Source: G963665185 sp963665185 (GTDB lineage Bacteria; Desulfobacterota; Desulfovibrionia; Desulfovibrionales; Desulfovibrionaceae). Taken from it: a DNA stretch of 64,000 nucleotides. The translations under genes and the position numbers were made by a program. The stretch's first letter is position 1; the number at the start of each line of letters is the position of its first letter. The DNA lies in contig CAXXPO010000014.1 in NCBI GenBank assembly GCA_963665185.2, positions 41,886 to 105,885 on the forward strand. The letters are read 5' to 3'. Of this stretch, positions 42,259-51,318 are shown piece by piece. Below the pieces are notes generated by a model. It saw nothing but the letters and a program-made list of their open reading frames with translations, was not told where the DNA came from and searched no databases.

Positions 42259-44304
42259 TCACATGTCCAGACGAAAGGTGTCCCGGATGTGTGATTGCAT
42301 TTCTCCCAGCACGGCAAAGGCCTGCTTCAGGGTGCGTTTTTCCAGTTCGGTCAGTCGGGACGGGTCCAGGTAGTTGTCCGGTTCCCTGTCCTGTTCCATG
42401 CAGCGGAGCTGATGCACCATGCGGATCTGGGTGATGAAGGCGTAGGCTTCGCGGATTTCGTTGAACAGCTGGCTGCTGATTACACCCTTGTCGTGCACTG
42501 CCCGCAGGCGGTCCAGGGTGTTGGTGCGGTGAACCCCGGCCGACAGGGCCGTCAGACGGGAAAAGTCCACAAAGGGCATGATGCCCCGTTTTTTCAGGTC
42601 CAGCCGGTTCTTGTGCCGGCCGTCCTTTTCCACCATGAAATTCTTGAAAAACGTCAGCGGCGGATTCTGGCGCAGGCAGTCGCGGGCCAGGAGCTTGAGA
42701 AACACCCCGCTTTGCGGGGCATGGGAGGCGATGGTGGCGCGCAGGCGGTCGCACATCCGCGGGTCGCCGAAGCCGTGTCGCAGGTCGAAGAATATGGTGG
42801 CGTGCAGCAGGTGGTCCGGTTCGGGCCGCTGGATGAGGTCCAGGAAATATGTCTGCCAATCCTGTTCGGTCTTCCGCCATCTGGGGTTGGATGCCATCAT
42901 GTCACCGGGGCAGCGCGGAAAGCCGCATCGCTCCAGGTGGTCGATGACGGCCTCGGACAGGTCGGCAAAGTAGGCGGCCGCCTCCGCCTGTTCCTTTGGT
43001 TTGTCGGGGCGGGCATACGCCAGGGCGTTGTCCTGGTCCGTGCGGAAGGTCTGTTCCCGGCGGCCTTCGCTGCCCAGCAGTATCCAGGCGAAAGGCACGG
43101 GAGGCGTACCCGCCCGTCGTATGCACAGGGTCAGCAGCCGTTCCAGGATAAGGTCGTTGAGCACGGCCACCATGCGGCTTACGTTGTCGGCCCGGGCGCC
43201 TTCCTCCATGAGCGTCCGGATGACCATGGGAGTTTTGCGGCCGAGTTCGTACAGGTTTTCGAAATTCGTGGCGGCCACGATTTCACGGTACAGGGAAAAG
43301 GGCGAACGCCCCTGCAGGACCAGGATGTCGTGGGAGGTGATGACGCCTCTGATGCTTCCGAGGCCTTTGGGGGCGGCTCCCGTGGGACCGTCCGTCCGGA
43401 CCACGGCCAGATGGTGGATCTTGTCGCGCATCATCATCAGCAGGGCGTCGAAACAGGTGGCGTCGTCCCGGATGGTGGCCACGGGCGAAGTCATTATTTC
43501 GCGCAGGGGCCAGTTGTAGTTGAGCCCCTGGGCCACGACCTTGTAACGGAAGTCCTTGTCCGTGACGATGCCCCGGATGTCGCCCTGGTCGCCCGCCACC
43601 AGCAGCGACCCCACATGTTCGCGGGCCATGGTTTCGGCGGCGCTGCGGATGTTTTCGCTTTCCCCCATGACCACGGGGTCGCGCCGCAGAATCCGGCCCA
43701 CCTTGGCCGTGAACAGGTACAGGCTGGCTTCCGGCTTGGGGCTGATGCGGCACTGGCGCAATTCGGAAAAGGCCTTGGCCGCGTAGGTTTCGGAAAAGCT
43801 CTTCAGGTAGTAGCGGGCCAGGCCTGGCTGCTTGTCCACGAGGTCCAGAAAGGCCTGCCTTTCCAGCCGGATGAAAAAAGTGTCTTCCACGGTTTCCGCG
43901 TTCAGTCCGGCCTTGTCTCCCCGGATCATGGCCAGGGCGCCCAAGGCCCCGCCTTCGCCCCGGAAATCTGCCAGGGACACGGTCTCGTCGCCCTGGCGCA
44001 GGAAGAGCCGTACTCCGCCGCGCTGTACCAGCCACAGGCTGTCCAGCTCGGTCTTGCCCTGGTGCATGAAATGCTCGCCGCGCGGGATGAAGTCGATGGT
44101 GCAACGCCGCGCAAGGTCCCGTCGCGTCTGCTCGGGAAGGTCGGAAAAGGGCAGTGTCCTGCCCAGAAAATCCACAATCCCGGCAGGATCGCGCGCCTGA
44201 TCTTCAAACGAACCGCCAAAGGAACCAGGGGGGGAGGTTCCAGGGGAATCATCGGAGGAGACAGGGGCGTTTTCGCCGGGAGGTTTTCGGGACGGGTCAT
44301 GCAT
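42259..44304 (-). CDS. DUF294 nucleotidyltransferase with cNMP-binding and CBS domains
   Basis: 681 aa. The N-terminal cyclic-nucleotide-binding domain (FIPRGEHFMHQGKTELDSLW) spans residues 60-170. Two CBS domains (VGSLLVAGDQGDIRGIVTDK) follow, then the DUF294 nucleotidyltransferase core ILLGSEGRREQTFRTDQDNA and a helical C-terminal substrate-binding domain. It resembles GlnD-type nucleotidyltransferases and presumably modifies a signalling protein in response to nucleotide. It is conserved beside DnaQ-type exonucleases in related bacteria. Divergent from the REC-TPR gene. Confidence 0.88.
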   Translation of the reverse strand: MHDPSRKPPGENAPVSSDDSPGTSPPGSFGGSFEDQARDPAGIVDFLGRTLPFSDLPEQTRRDLARRCTIDFIPRGEHFMHQGKTELDSLWLVQRGGVRLFLRQGDETVSLADFRGEGGALGALAMIRGDKAGLNAETVEDTFFIRLERQAFLDLVDKQPGLARYYLKSFSETYAAKAFSELRQCRISPKPEASLYLFTAKVGRILRRDPVVMGESENIRSAAETMAREHVGSLLVAGDQGDIRGIVTDKDFRYKVVAQGLNYNWPLREIMTSPVATIRDDATCFDALLMMMRDKIHHLAVVRTDGPTGAAPKGLGSIRGVITSHDILVLQGRSPFSLYREIVAATNFENLYELGRKTPMVIRTLMEEGARADNVSRMVAVLNDLILERLLTLCIRRAGTPPVPFAWILLGSEGRREQTFRTDQDNALAYARPDKPKEQAEAAAYFADLSEAVIDHLERCGFPRCPGDMMASNPRWRKTEQDWQTYFLDLIQRPEPDHLLHATIFFDLRHGFGDPRMCDRLRATIASHAPQSGVFLKLLARDCLRQNPPLTFFKNFMVEKDGRHKNRLDLKKRGIMPFVDFSRLTALSAGVHRTNTLDRLRAVHDKGVISSQLFNEIREAYAFITQIRMVHQLRCMEQDREPDNYLDPSRLTELEKRTLKQAFAVLGEMQSHIRDTFRLDM

Positions 44305-44501
44305 TGTTCGGCCTTTCCCTTGCGTTTTTTTTCAACGGCCTGCCCATCGCTGCCGCTGCCGGGGGCTGGTTCATCCTAAACCGGGGTAATTTCCGTGTCC
44401 ATACAATTGGCCTTCAAAACGCCCGGCTCCGTGCCTTTTCCTGGCATCATTGCTGCAACTCACGCCATCAAGAGAGCTGAAAGGGAAAAAACTTCCGCAG
44501 C

Positions 44502-45629
44502 ATGGAGCCGCATATGTTGAAGGGACTGGAATTGGTGGTCATCGTTTCGGGGCATGAAGGCCAGGCGCGCATGGACCGTCTGGCCGCTGGCAACGCGGGC
44601 GCGTCAAGCGTGCAGATTTTCGGGTCGGGCGCACAGGCCCTGGAATATCTGGGGGCCAACAACGCGGACATCGTCATATGCGACGATCAGTTGAACGACA
44701 TGACGGGCCGGGAATTTGTTGCCCGGCTGCGTCTTGATCCCGTGCTGTCCCTGCAGGCCGTACTCATGGCTTCCGGCGGTTCGGAGGAGTCCGACGTGCT
44801 GGAGGCCCTGGCTGCGGGCTGTTCCGGGTATCTGGTGCGTCCCTATTCGCAGGAGGCGTTCGAGCGTCAGACGCGCCTTGCCATGCAGAGCTGCTCCTAT
44901 CCCGGAAACATGGCCGTGATGTTTGCCAAGGCACGCGCCCGGCGCAACCAGGACGATCCGTCCCGGCGCAACCAGGCTGCCGTTCTCGATCCCGTGGACA
45001 CGGTCAACGAACGCCATCCTGCCCGCCGCCATTACAAGCTGGGCCAGCTGAATTTCATGAACGCCGCCTACCGCCGGGCTGCTGCGGAATTCCGCAAGGC
45101 CATCGACGTGAACCGCTTCTATGCCGAAGCCTACGAGGGCCTTGCCCGCGCCTGCCGCGGCATGGGCGACGAACGGGGCTATCTGGACAACCTGAAGCGG
45201 GCCATGGAGATTTTTGCGGACCAGGAACGGTTTCTGGAAACGCGCAATACGTTTTTGGAGTTGCGCAAGGCCCGTGAATTTCCGGTGAATCCTTTTTACG
45301 AGAAGGGCATTTCCTTGTGGAAGGACGGCGATTATCCCGAAGCCATCCTGTCCTGGCGCAGGGCGGTCAAGCTGACGCCTGCGAGTGACCGGGTGGTGAG
45401 CTGCCTTGCCTGGGCCTATAATATCGTTGGCGAACGCGCCCAGGCCGTGGAGGTGCTCCACGAAGCCCTGGCGCAGTATCCCGGTTTGCCCAAGGCCGGG
45501 GATCTGCTGTACCGTCTGACCGGCCAGGAAGCGGGCCGCCCGGAAAACCCGCTGCGCAACATGGTGACCAGGGGGCTGAGCACTCTGCGGCGGGCCGTGG
45601 GCAGAAACGTGGCGGAGAACGCGGCCTGA
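44502..45629 (+). CDS. Receiver-TPR protein with an atypical receiver
   Basis: 375 aa. The receiver-like N-terminus (residues 1-125) retains IVICDDQLNDMTG with a phosphoacceptor Asp but lacks the acidic pair after strand one (LELVVIVSGHEG) and has Arg where the conserved Lys stands (LVRPYS). TPR repeats follow at about residues 175-355 (RRHYKLGQLNFMNAAYRRAA). It probably acts as a scaffold. An in-frame ATG at 44514 is an alternative start. Confidence 0.8.
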   Translation: MEPHMLKGLELVVIVSGHEGQARMDRLAAGNAGASSVQIFGSGAQALEYLGANNADIVICDDQLNDMTGREFVARLRLDPVLSLQAVLMASGGSEESDVLEALAAGCSGYLVRPYSQEAFERQTRLAMQSCSYPGNMAVMFAKARARRNQDDPSRRNQAAVLDPVDTVNERHPARRHYKLGQLNFMNAAYRRAAAEFRKAIDVNRFYAEAYEGLARACRGMGDERGYLDNLKRAMEIFADQERFLETRNTFLELRKAREFPVNPFYEKGISLWKDGDYPEAILSWRRAVKLTPASDRVVSCLAWAYNIVGERAQAVEVLHEALAQYPGLPKAGDLLYRLTGQEAGRPENPLRNMVTRGLSTLRRAVGRNVAENAA

Positions 45630-45785
45630 CCGCGACAGCGGCTGCCGCGCCGTCCAATGTTCCCCCGGGTTTTCGGGGCTGCCGACGGGACGGGTACCAA
45701 GTCGAACCGGCAGGCAGCCCTTGCCTCTCCGTGCGTCTTGGCGTAGAGTCGTGCCGATTTCATCAGCCACGGTTCAGGAGAGGCA

Positions 45786-46115
45786 ATGAGCGGTACCACT
45801 GGAAATATTCCCATTATCAGGCTTGACGGACGCATTGTCAGCGACAACGCGCCCGGCGTGAAAAAACAGATTCAGAACTGTCTGGAAGAGGGCAACAAAA
45901 GTCTGGTGCTCGACATGTCCAATGTGCCGTTCATAGATTCTTCCGGATTGGGCACACTGGTCGGTTCCATGCGCGTGGTTGCGGCCAAGGGCGGCGACCT
46001 GATCATAGCCGGCATGATTCCCGAAGTCAGGGCGCTGTTTCAGTTGACGCGGCTGGACAAGGTTTTTGAAATCTACGACACAGTGGATCAGGCCGTTGAA
46101 AGCTTTGCCGATTGA
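45786..46115 (+). CDS. STAS-domain anti-sigma factor antagonist
   Basis: 109 aa, a single STAS domain. SNVPFIDSSGLGTLVGSM contains the phosphorylatable Ser. CAGGAG lies upstream. Partner-switching kinase or phosphatase genes are absent nearby. It resembles SpoIIAA/RsbV more closely than the gene at 19791. Confidence 0.92.
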   Translation: MSGTTGNIPIIRLDGRIVSDNAPGVKKQIQNCLEEGNKSLVLDMSNVPFIDSSGLGTLVGSMRVVAAKGGDLIIAGMIPEVRALFQLTRLDKVFEIYDTVDQAVESFAD

Positions 46116-46342
46116 TACCCCCTTTCTTTCGAACTGTCCGGCGTTGCCGGTCATCCCCCCCCCTTTTTCCGGGTCATCCCGGCTATTCATTCCATAGGGC
46201 GACCGCCTGCCGGGTGTGCGCGCCCGTTAATCGATTATTTGGTCCCGTGCCGCGAACGATATGGTATTCGCCCCGGCGGAACCCCGTTCACCCTTGTCAT
46301 AACCAAAGCGTACGCAAAACCCCCTTTTAACGGAGGATTACC

Positions 46343-46909
46343 ATGGGGAAGAGCAAACTCGGCGAGAGAATCAGGATTTTCAGGGAAAAGCATGAACTCG
46401 GCCGCGAAGACCTGGCCGACCGTTCCGGGCTGGACCTGGCGTTCATCACCGCCCTGGAGGAAGAGGACGTCTACCCTTCGTTGGGACCTCTCATCAAGAT
46501 AGCCCGTTCCCTTGGCGTGCGCCTTGGAACATTCATGGACGACGAGGAAAATGTGGATCCGCTCATCATCCGCAACTCGGAGCGCGAAGAAGCTCTGACC
46601 ATGCGTCCCGGCGGCCATTGCGACCCCGCCCTGTCCTTCCATTCGCTGGGCAAGGGAAAGACCGATCGCCACATGGAGCCGTTTTTCATCCAGATCCGTC
46701 CGGAAAACTGTGAGCACAAGCTTTCAAGCCACGAAGGCGAGGAGTTCATCGTGGTGGTTTCCGGCAGGGTCAAGCTGGTCCATGGCCGCAACGAGCATAT
46801 TCTGGAGCCGGGCGACAGTCTCTATTTCAATTCCATCGTGCCGCACCACGTGGGATGCGAAGGCGACAGCCCGGCGGAAATTTATGCCGTGCTCTACTTC
46901 CCGGAGTAA
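46343..46909 (+). CDS. HTH-cupin transcriptional regulator, first copy
   Basis: 188 aa. The N-terminal XRE helix-turn-helix (GERIRIFREKHELGREDLAD) spans residues 6-60, with a cupin at residues 115-185 (SSHEGEEFIVVVSGRVKLVH). GGAGG precedes the ATG. Its stop lies four bases before an acyl-CoA synthetase gene, so it is likely to regulate that operon. The cupin may bind an acyl-CoA or fatty acid ligand. Confidence 0.88.
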   Translation: MGKSKLGERIRIFREKHELGREDLADRSGLDLAFITALEEEDVYPSLGPLIKIARSLGVRLGTFMDDEENVDPLIIRNSEREEALTMRPGGHCDPALSFHSLGKGKTDRHMEPFFIQIRPENCEHKLSSHEGEEFIVVVSGRVKLVHGRNEHILEPGDSLYFNSIVPHHVGCEGDSPAEIYAVLYFPE

Positions 46910-46913
46910 TGGC

Positions 46914-48572
46914 ATGAAAGAGACACAGCCCGCATTGCGGGAAAAAACATTGGGTCAGCTGCTTGACGCGGCAGTGGAAAATTATCCGGACAACGATGCG
47001 CTCATTTATGTGGATCGGGATTTTCGCAAGACCTACGCCGAATTCGGCAAGCTCGTGGATCAGCTCGCCATGGGGCTCATGGCCCTGGGCATCGAGCGCG
47101 GCGAAAAAGTCGCCATCTGGGCCACCAACGTGCCCTACTGGGTGGCTCTGCAATTCGCCACGGCAAAGATCGGTGCGGTGCTGCTCACGGTGAACACCAG
47201 CTACAAACGCGAAGAAGTCCGCTACCTGCTGAAGCAGTCCGAATGTGAAAACATCTTCATCATCGACGGGCTGCGCGATACCGACTACGTGCAGGTGCTG
47301 CACGAGCTGATTCCGGAACTGCGCACCAGCGAGCGGGGCCGCCTTTCCTGCCAGGAGTTCCCCCATCTCCGGCGCGTCATGTTCCTTGGCTCGGAAAAGC
47401 ACCGGGGAATGTTCTCCCTGCCGGAAATCCTGAGCCTTTCGGCCATGGTCACCCGGCAGGAATACCAGGAGCGCCAGGACAGCCTGGACCCGCACGATGT
47501 CGTCAACATGCAGTACACGTCCGGCACCACGGGGTTTCCCAAGGGCGTCATGCTGACCCATTACAATGTCGGCAACAACGGTTTCTGGATCGGCGAGAAC
47601 CAGCGTTTCACCAACAAGGACAGGGTCTGCATTCCCGTGCCCCTGTTCCATTGTTTCGGCTGCGTGCTGGGGGTGATGGCCTGCGTCAACCACGGCGCCA
47701 CCATGGTCATCACGGAAACCTACAAGCCCCTCGACGTCATGTCTGCCGTGGACCAGGAAAAGTGTACCGCCTTGTACGGCGTGCCGACCATGTTCATCGC
47801 CATCCTGGACCACAAGCTCTTCAACCGTTTCGACTATTCCTCGCTGCGCACCGGCATCATGGCCGGCTCCCCTTGTCCCGTGCCGATCATGCGCAAGGTC
47901 ATGGACGTCATGAACATGCAGGAAATCACCATCTGCTACGGCCTTACAGAGGCTTCGCCCGTCATGACCCAGACCCGCGTGGACGACGACATCCGCCGCA
48001 AGACCGAAACCGTGGGCCGCGCCATGCCGGAAATCGAAGTCTGCATCCTGAACCCGGAAACCGGGGAGGAATGCGCTCCCGGCGTACAGGGCGAAATATG
48101 CTGCCGCGGCTACAACGTCATGAAGGGCTACTACAATAATCCCGAAGCCACCAAGGGGGCCATAGACGCCAACGGCTGGCTGCATTCCGGCGACCTGGGA
48201 ACCATGGACGAGGACGGCTACTTCGCCGTGACCGGTCGGCTTAAGGACATGATCATCCGTGGCGGGGAAAACATCTACCCGCGCGAGATCGAAGAGTTTC
48301 TCTATTCCCTGGACGGCGTGGCCGACGTGCAGGTTGCGGGCGTGCCCAGCCGCAAGTACGGCGAAGAGGTCGGGGCCTTTGTCCGGCTCAAGAACGGTGC
48401 GGACATGCAGCCCGAGGATGTGCGCGATTTCTGCCGGGGGCAGATCGCCTGGCACAAGATTCCCAAGTATGTCGCTTTTGTGGATGAATATCCCATGACC
48501 GCCAGCGGAAAAATCCAGAAATACAAGCTGCGGGAAATGGCAGAGGAGTTGTTTCCGGAAGCCAAGGAGTAG
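46914..48572 (+). CDS. AMP-forming acyl-CoA synthetase (FadD-like), first copy
   Basis: 552 aa. The P-loop MQYTSGTTGFPKGVMLTHYN binds ATP, CYGLTEASPVM contains the adenylate motif, and GRLKDMIIRGGENIYPREIE and SGKIQKYKLREM give the hinge and C-terminal Lys. It activates a carboxylic acid, probably a medium- or long-chain fatty acid, to its CoA thioester. The ATG at 46914 sits four bases after the HTH-cupin gene; in-frame codons upstream are within that gene. Confidence 0.92.
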   Translation: MKETQPALREKTLGQLLDAAVENYPDNDALIYVDRDFRKTYAEFGKLVDQLAMGLMALGIERGEKVAIWATNVPYWVALQFATAKIGAVLLTVNTSYKREEVRYLLKQSECENIFIIDGLRDTDYVQVLHELIPELRTSERGRLSCQEFPHLRRVMFLGSEKHRGMFSLPEILSLSAMVTRQEYQERQDSLDPHDVVNMQYTSGTTGFPKGVMLTHYNVGNNGFWIGENQRFTNKDRVCIPVPLFHCFGCVLGVMACVNHGATMVITETYKPLDVMSAVDQEKCTALYGVPTMFIAILDHKLFNRFDYSSLRTGIMAGSPCPVPIMRKVMDVMNMQEITICYGLTEASPVMTQTRVDDDIRRKTETVGRAMPEIEVCILNPETGEECAPGVQGEICCRGYNVMKGYYNNPEATKGAIDANGWLHSGDLGTMDEDGYFAVTGRLKDMIIRGGENIYPREIEEFLYSLDGVADVQVAGVPSRKYGEEVGAFVRLKNGADMQPEDVRDFCRGQIAWHKIPKYVAFVDEYPMTASGKIQKYKLREMAEELFPEAKE

Positions 48573-48651
48573 TCCGGCTTCATTTTTTCCAGTTTTTCAG
48601 AATCGGGGGGCCGTCGTTTGTTTCGGGCGGCCCGCTCAAGGAGATGCGCAA

Positions 48652-49203
48652 ATGAGCAAGCCGTATGAGGAAATAGCGCCCAGGCTCCGCGCTCTGCGCG
48701 ATGCCGTGGACATGTCCGTGCAGGATATGGCCCAAAAAACAGGCATGAGCGTGGAAGAGATCGAAAACTACGAATCCGGGCTGCACGAAATTCCGGTAAG
48801 CTTTCTCTTTGACGTGGCCAAGGTCTGCGGGGTGGATACCACCGTGCTTATTTCGGGCGGGGATTCCCACCTGAAGGGCTTTACCGTGGTGCGCGGCGAA
48901 GGCGGCCTGGATGTGCGGCGGCGCAAGGACTACGGCTACAAAAGCCTGGCCTATCGTTTTGCCGGACGCAAGATGGAACCCTTTATCGTCACCGTTCCCC
49001 CCAAGGAATCCGAGGAGATGAACTTCAACCACCATTCGGGCCAGGAGTTCATCTACATGCTGCGCGGAAAATTGGAAATCCGCCTGGAGGACAAGGTCAC
49101 GGTGCTCGAACCTTCGGACAGCATCTATTTCGACTCCCATATTCCCCATGCCCTGCGCGGTCTGGACGGCAAGGAAGCAGAGTTTCTGGACGTGATTATC
49201 TAG
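48652..49203 (+). CDS. HTH-cupin transcriptional regulator, second copy
   Basis: 183 aa with the same design as the gene at 46343: HTH (DMSVQDMAQKTGMSVEEIEN) then cupin (NFNHHSGQEFIYMLRGKLEI). Its ligand pocket differs from the first copy. AAGGAG is eight bases ahead of the ATG. It is followed by the second acyl-CoA synthetase after a 160-base gap that holds an imperfect inverted repeat. Confidence 0.88.
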   Translation: MSKPYEEIAPRLRALRDAVDMSVQDMAQKTGMSVEEIENYESGLHEIPVSFLFDVAKVCGVDTTVLISGGDSHLKGFTVVRGEGGLDVRRRKDYGYKSLAYRFAGRKMEPFIVTVPPKESEEMNFNHHSGQEFIYMLRGKLEIRLEDKVTVLEPSDSIYFDSHIPHALRGLDGKEAEFLDVII

Positions 49204-49365
49204 TGTGGTGTTTTTCGGAAACAACATCCTTTCGCGAAATGCCACACGAAAAATCCGATCTGCCGTTTGTCTCGCCGCATATTGCGGAGACCACGATGTC
49301 GCGCATCTGCAGAGCCTTTACATCGGCGAACGCGACACTGTCCTACGCCACAAGGGAGAAAAAAA

Positions 49366-51018
49366 GTGACTACCCGTTTGAAGCCTGAATCCTACAAGGA
49401 TTTTCTGGATACATTCCATGTCGATGTGCCTGCAAACTACAACTTCGCCTTTGACACCCTGGATGAACTGGCCGCCGCATGCCCGGAAAAAATCGCCATG
49501 GTCCACGTCGGTCCCGATGAAACACGCCATGAATACGATTTCGCCTTTTTCCGCGACGAATCCATGCGCCTTGCCAACGCCCTGAAGGTCCAGGGGCTGA
49601 ACAAGGGCGACCGGGTCATGCTCATTCTTTACCGCCGCGTGGAGTTCTGGGTCGCCATGCTGGCCCTGCACCGCATCGGCGCGGTTCCCGTGCCGTCCCC
49701 CGCGCTGCTCACCTCCAAGGACATCGAATTCCGCGTCAACTACGCCACGATCAAGGGCGTTGTCGTGGAAAATTCCGTGGCCGACCGCATTGAAGCCGCC
49801 CGCGCCGATTGTCCGACCCTGAACGTTCTGGTCCAGGTGGACGGCGACCTCATTTCCGACGGTTGGGCGTCCTACGAAAATATTGTCAAGGCCGCGCCCG
49901 CATCCTACGCGCGCACGGCCAGCACGCCCGGCGGCAAGGACCCGCTGCTTATTTTCTTCACCTCCGGCACGACCGGCATGCCCAAAATGGTCGAACATAC
50001 CCACGAGTACCCCCTCGGCCATTACACCACGGGCGTTTACTGGCACGATCTGCACGAGAACGACCTGCACCTCACCTTGGCCGACACGGGATGGGGCAAG
50101 GCTGTCTGGGGCAAGTTCTACGGCCAGTGGATGGCAAAAGCAGCTGTTTTTGTCTGGGATCTGCGCGGCAAGTTCGAACCGGGCAAGCTGCTTGAACTCA
50201 TCAGCCAGCACAAGGTCACCACCTTTTGCGCGCCGCCCACGGTTTATCGGTTCATGGTGCGCGAGGACCTGAAAAAGTACGACCTCTCGGTCCTGCGCCA
50301 CTGCACCACGGCGGGCGAGCTGCTCAACGACAGTGTATTTCTGGCCTGGAAGGAAGCCACCGGGCTGCCCATCTACGAAGGGTACGGCCAGACCGAGACC
50401 TGTCTGCAGATAGCGACCCTGCCCTTCATGGAACCCAAGCCCGGCTCCATCGGCAAACCCGCACCCGGCTGGGAGCTGGACCTGCTCGACCCGGAAGGCA
50501 ATGTCTGCGCCCCCGGTGTGGAAGGGGAAATCTGCATCCGTATTGCCGATGAAAACGGCGAGCGCAAGGTGCTCGGATTGTTCACCGGGTATCTCGACGA
50601 ACCGGAAAAGACCGCGTCCGTCAAATTCGACGGCTACTACCATACCGGCGACAAGGCCTGGATGGACGAGGACGGCTACCTGTGGTTCCTCGGCCGCAAC
50701 GACGACCTCATCAAGAGTTCGGGCTACCGCATCGGACCCTTTGAAGTGGAAAGCGCGCTCATCACCCATCCCGCAGTGGTCGAGGCGGCCGTCACCGGCA
50801 TTCCCGACCCCGTGCGCGGGCAGGCTGTAAAGGCCACGCTCGTGCTGGGGCAGGGATACGTTCCTTCGGAAGAACTGACCAAGGACATCCAGGACCATGT
50901 GAAGAAAGTCACCGCGCCTTACAAATATCCTCGCGTGATCAATTACGTGGACGAACTCCCCAAGACCATCTCCGGCAAAATCAAACGCGCCGAAATCCGC
51001 GAACAGGACGAGGCGTAG
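49366..51018 (+). CDS. AMP-forming acyl-CoA synthetase (medium-chain/benzoate-ligase type), second copy
   Basis: 550 aa from a GTG with AGGGAG seven bases upstream. LIFFTSGTTGMPKMVEHTH is the P-loop, EGYGQTETCLQI the adenylate motif, GRNDDLIKSSGYRIGPFEVE the hinge, and PKTISGKIKRAEIRE contains the catalytic Lys. It is closest to medium-chain or aryl acyl-CoA synthetases, unlike the FadD-like first copy. A terminator follows. Confidence 0.92.
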   Translation: MTTRLKPESYKDFLDTFHVDVPANYNFAFDTLDELAAACPEKIAMVHVGPDETRHEYDFAFFRDESMRLANALKVQGLNKGDRVMLILYRRVEFWVAMLALHRIGAVPVPSPALLTSKDIEFRVNYATIKGVVVENSVADRIEAARADCPTLNVLVQVDGDLISDGWASYENIVKAAPASYARTASTPGGKDPLLIFFTSGTTGMPKMVEHTHEYPLGHYTTGVYWHDLHENDLHLTLADTGWGKAVWGKFYGQWMAKAAVFVWDLRGKFEPGKLLELISQHKVTTFCAPPTVYRFMVREDLKKYDLSVLRHCTTAGELLNDSVFLAWKEATGLPIYEGYGQTETCLQIATLPFMEPKPGSIGKPAPGWELDLLDPEGNVCAPGVEGEICIRIADENGERKVLGLFTGYLDEPEKTASVKFDGYYHTGDKAWMDEDGYLWFLGRNDDLIKSSGYRIGPFEVESALITHPAVVEAAVTGIPDPVRGQAVKATLVLGQGYVPSEELTKDIQDHVKKVTAPYKYPRVINYVDELPKTISGKIKRAEIREQDEA

Positions 51019-51025
51019 GAGAGGC

Positions 51026-51071
51026 GTGAGGGGGCAAACCTTTCTTAAAAAGGTTTGCCCCCTCACCCTTT
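51026..51071 (+). terminator. Terminator after the second acyl-CoA synthetase
   Basis: An 18-bp perfect stem GTGAGGGGGCAAACCTTT / AAAGGTTTGCCCCCTCAC, then CCTTT. Confidence 0.85.
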
Positions 51072-51197
51072 AGTCTGCTGAAAAAGGCCCAATAACTTCG
51101 TTGTTTCAAAAAACTCAAATCCTCGCGTATCAGAAAATACGCGTCGGCCTTGAGTTTTTCTTACGCCTTGTTCTTGTACCTTTTTGAGCAGACTACT
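51072..51197. repeat. Dispersed palindromic element, full-length copy
   Basis: Outer arms AGTCTGCTGAAAAAGG and CCTTTTTGAGCAGACT, middle CTCAAATCCT, and an inner CGCGTAT-N6-ATACGCG hairpin. This copy has all parts seen singly elsewhere and may be the best representative of the family. Confidence 0.65.
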
Positions 51198-51318
51198 GTG
51201 TTTAGGATTTATCGTGTGCTTAAACCGCAGGTCCAGGAGGCCGTTGCCTCCTGGCGGTGGTCTGGAGGCAGCGCCTCCAGTCTTTATGCTGCGGCAGCGC
51301 CTCCAGTCCCCGGGTGGC

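Noticed and set aside
42295..44379. 694-codon plus-strand frame opposite the DUF294 gene
   Set aside because: Exact antisense of a protein with clear cNMP, CBS and nucleotidyltransferase motifs.
46827..48455. Long minus-strand frame opposite the first acyl-CoA synthetase
   Set aside because: Antisense shadow; the plus strand has all adenylate-forming motifs.
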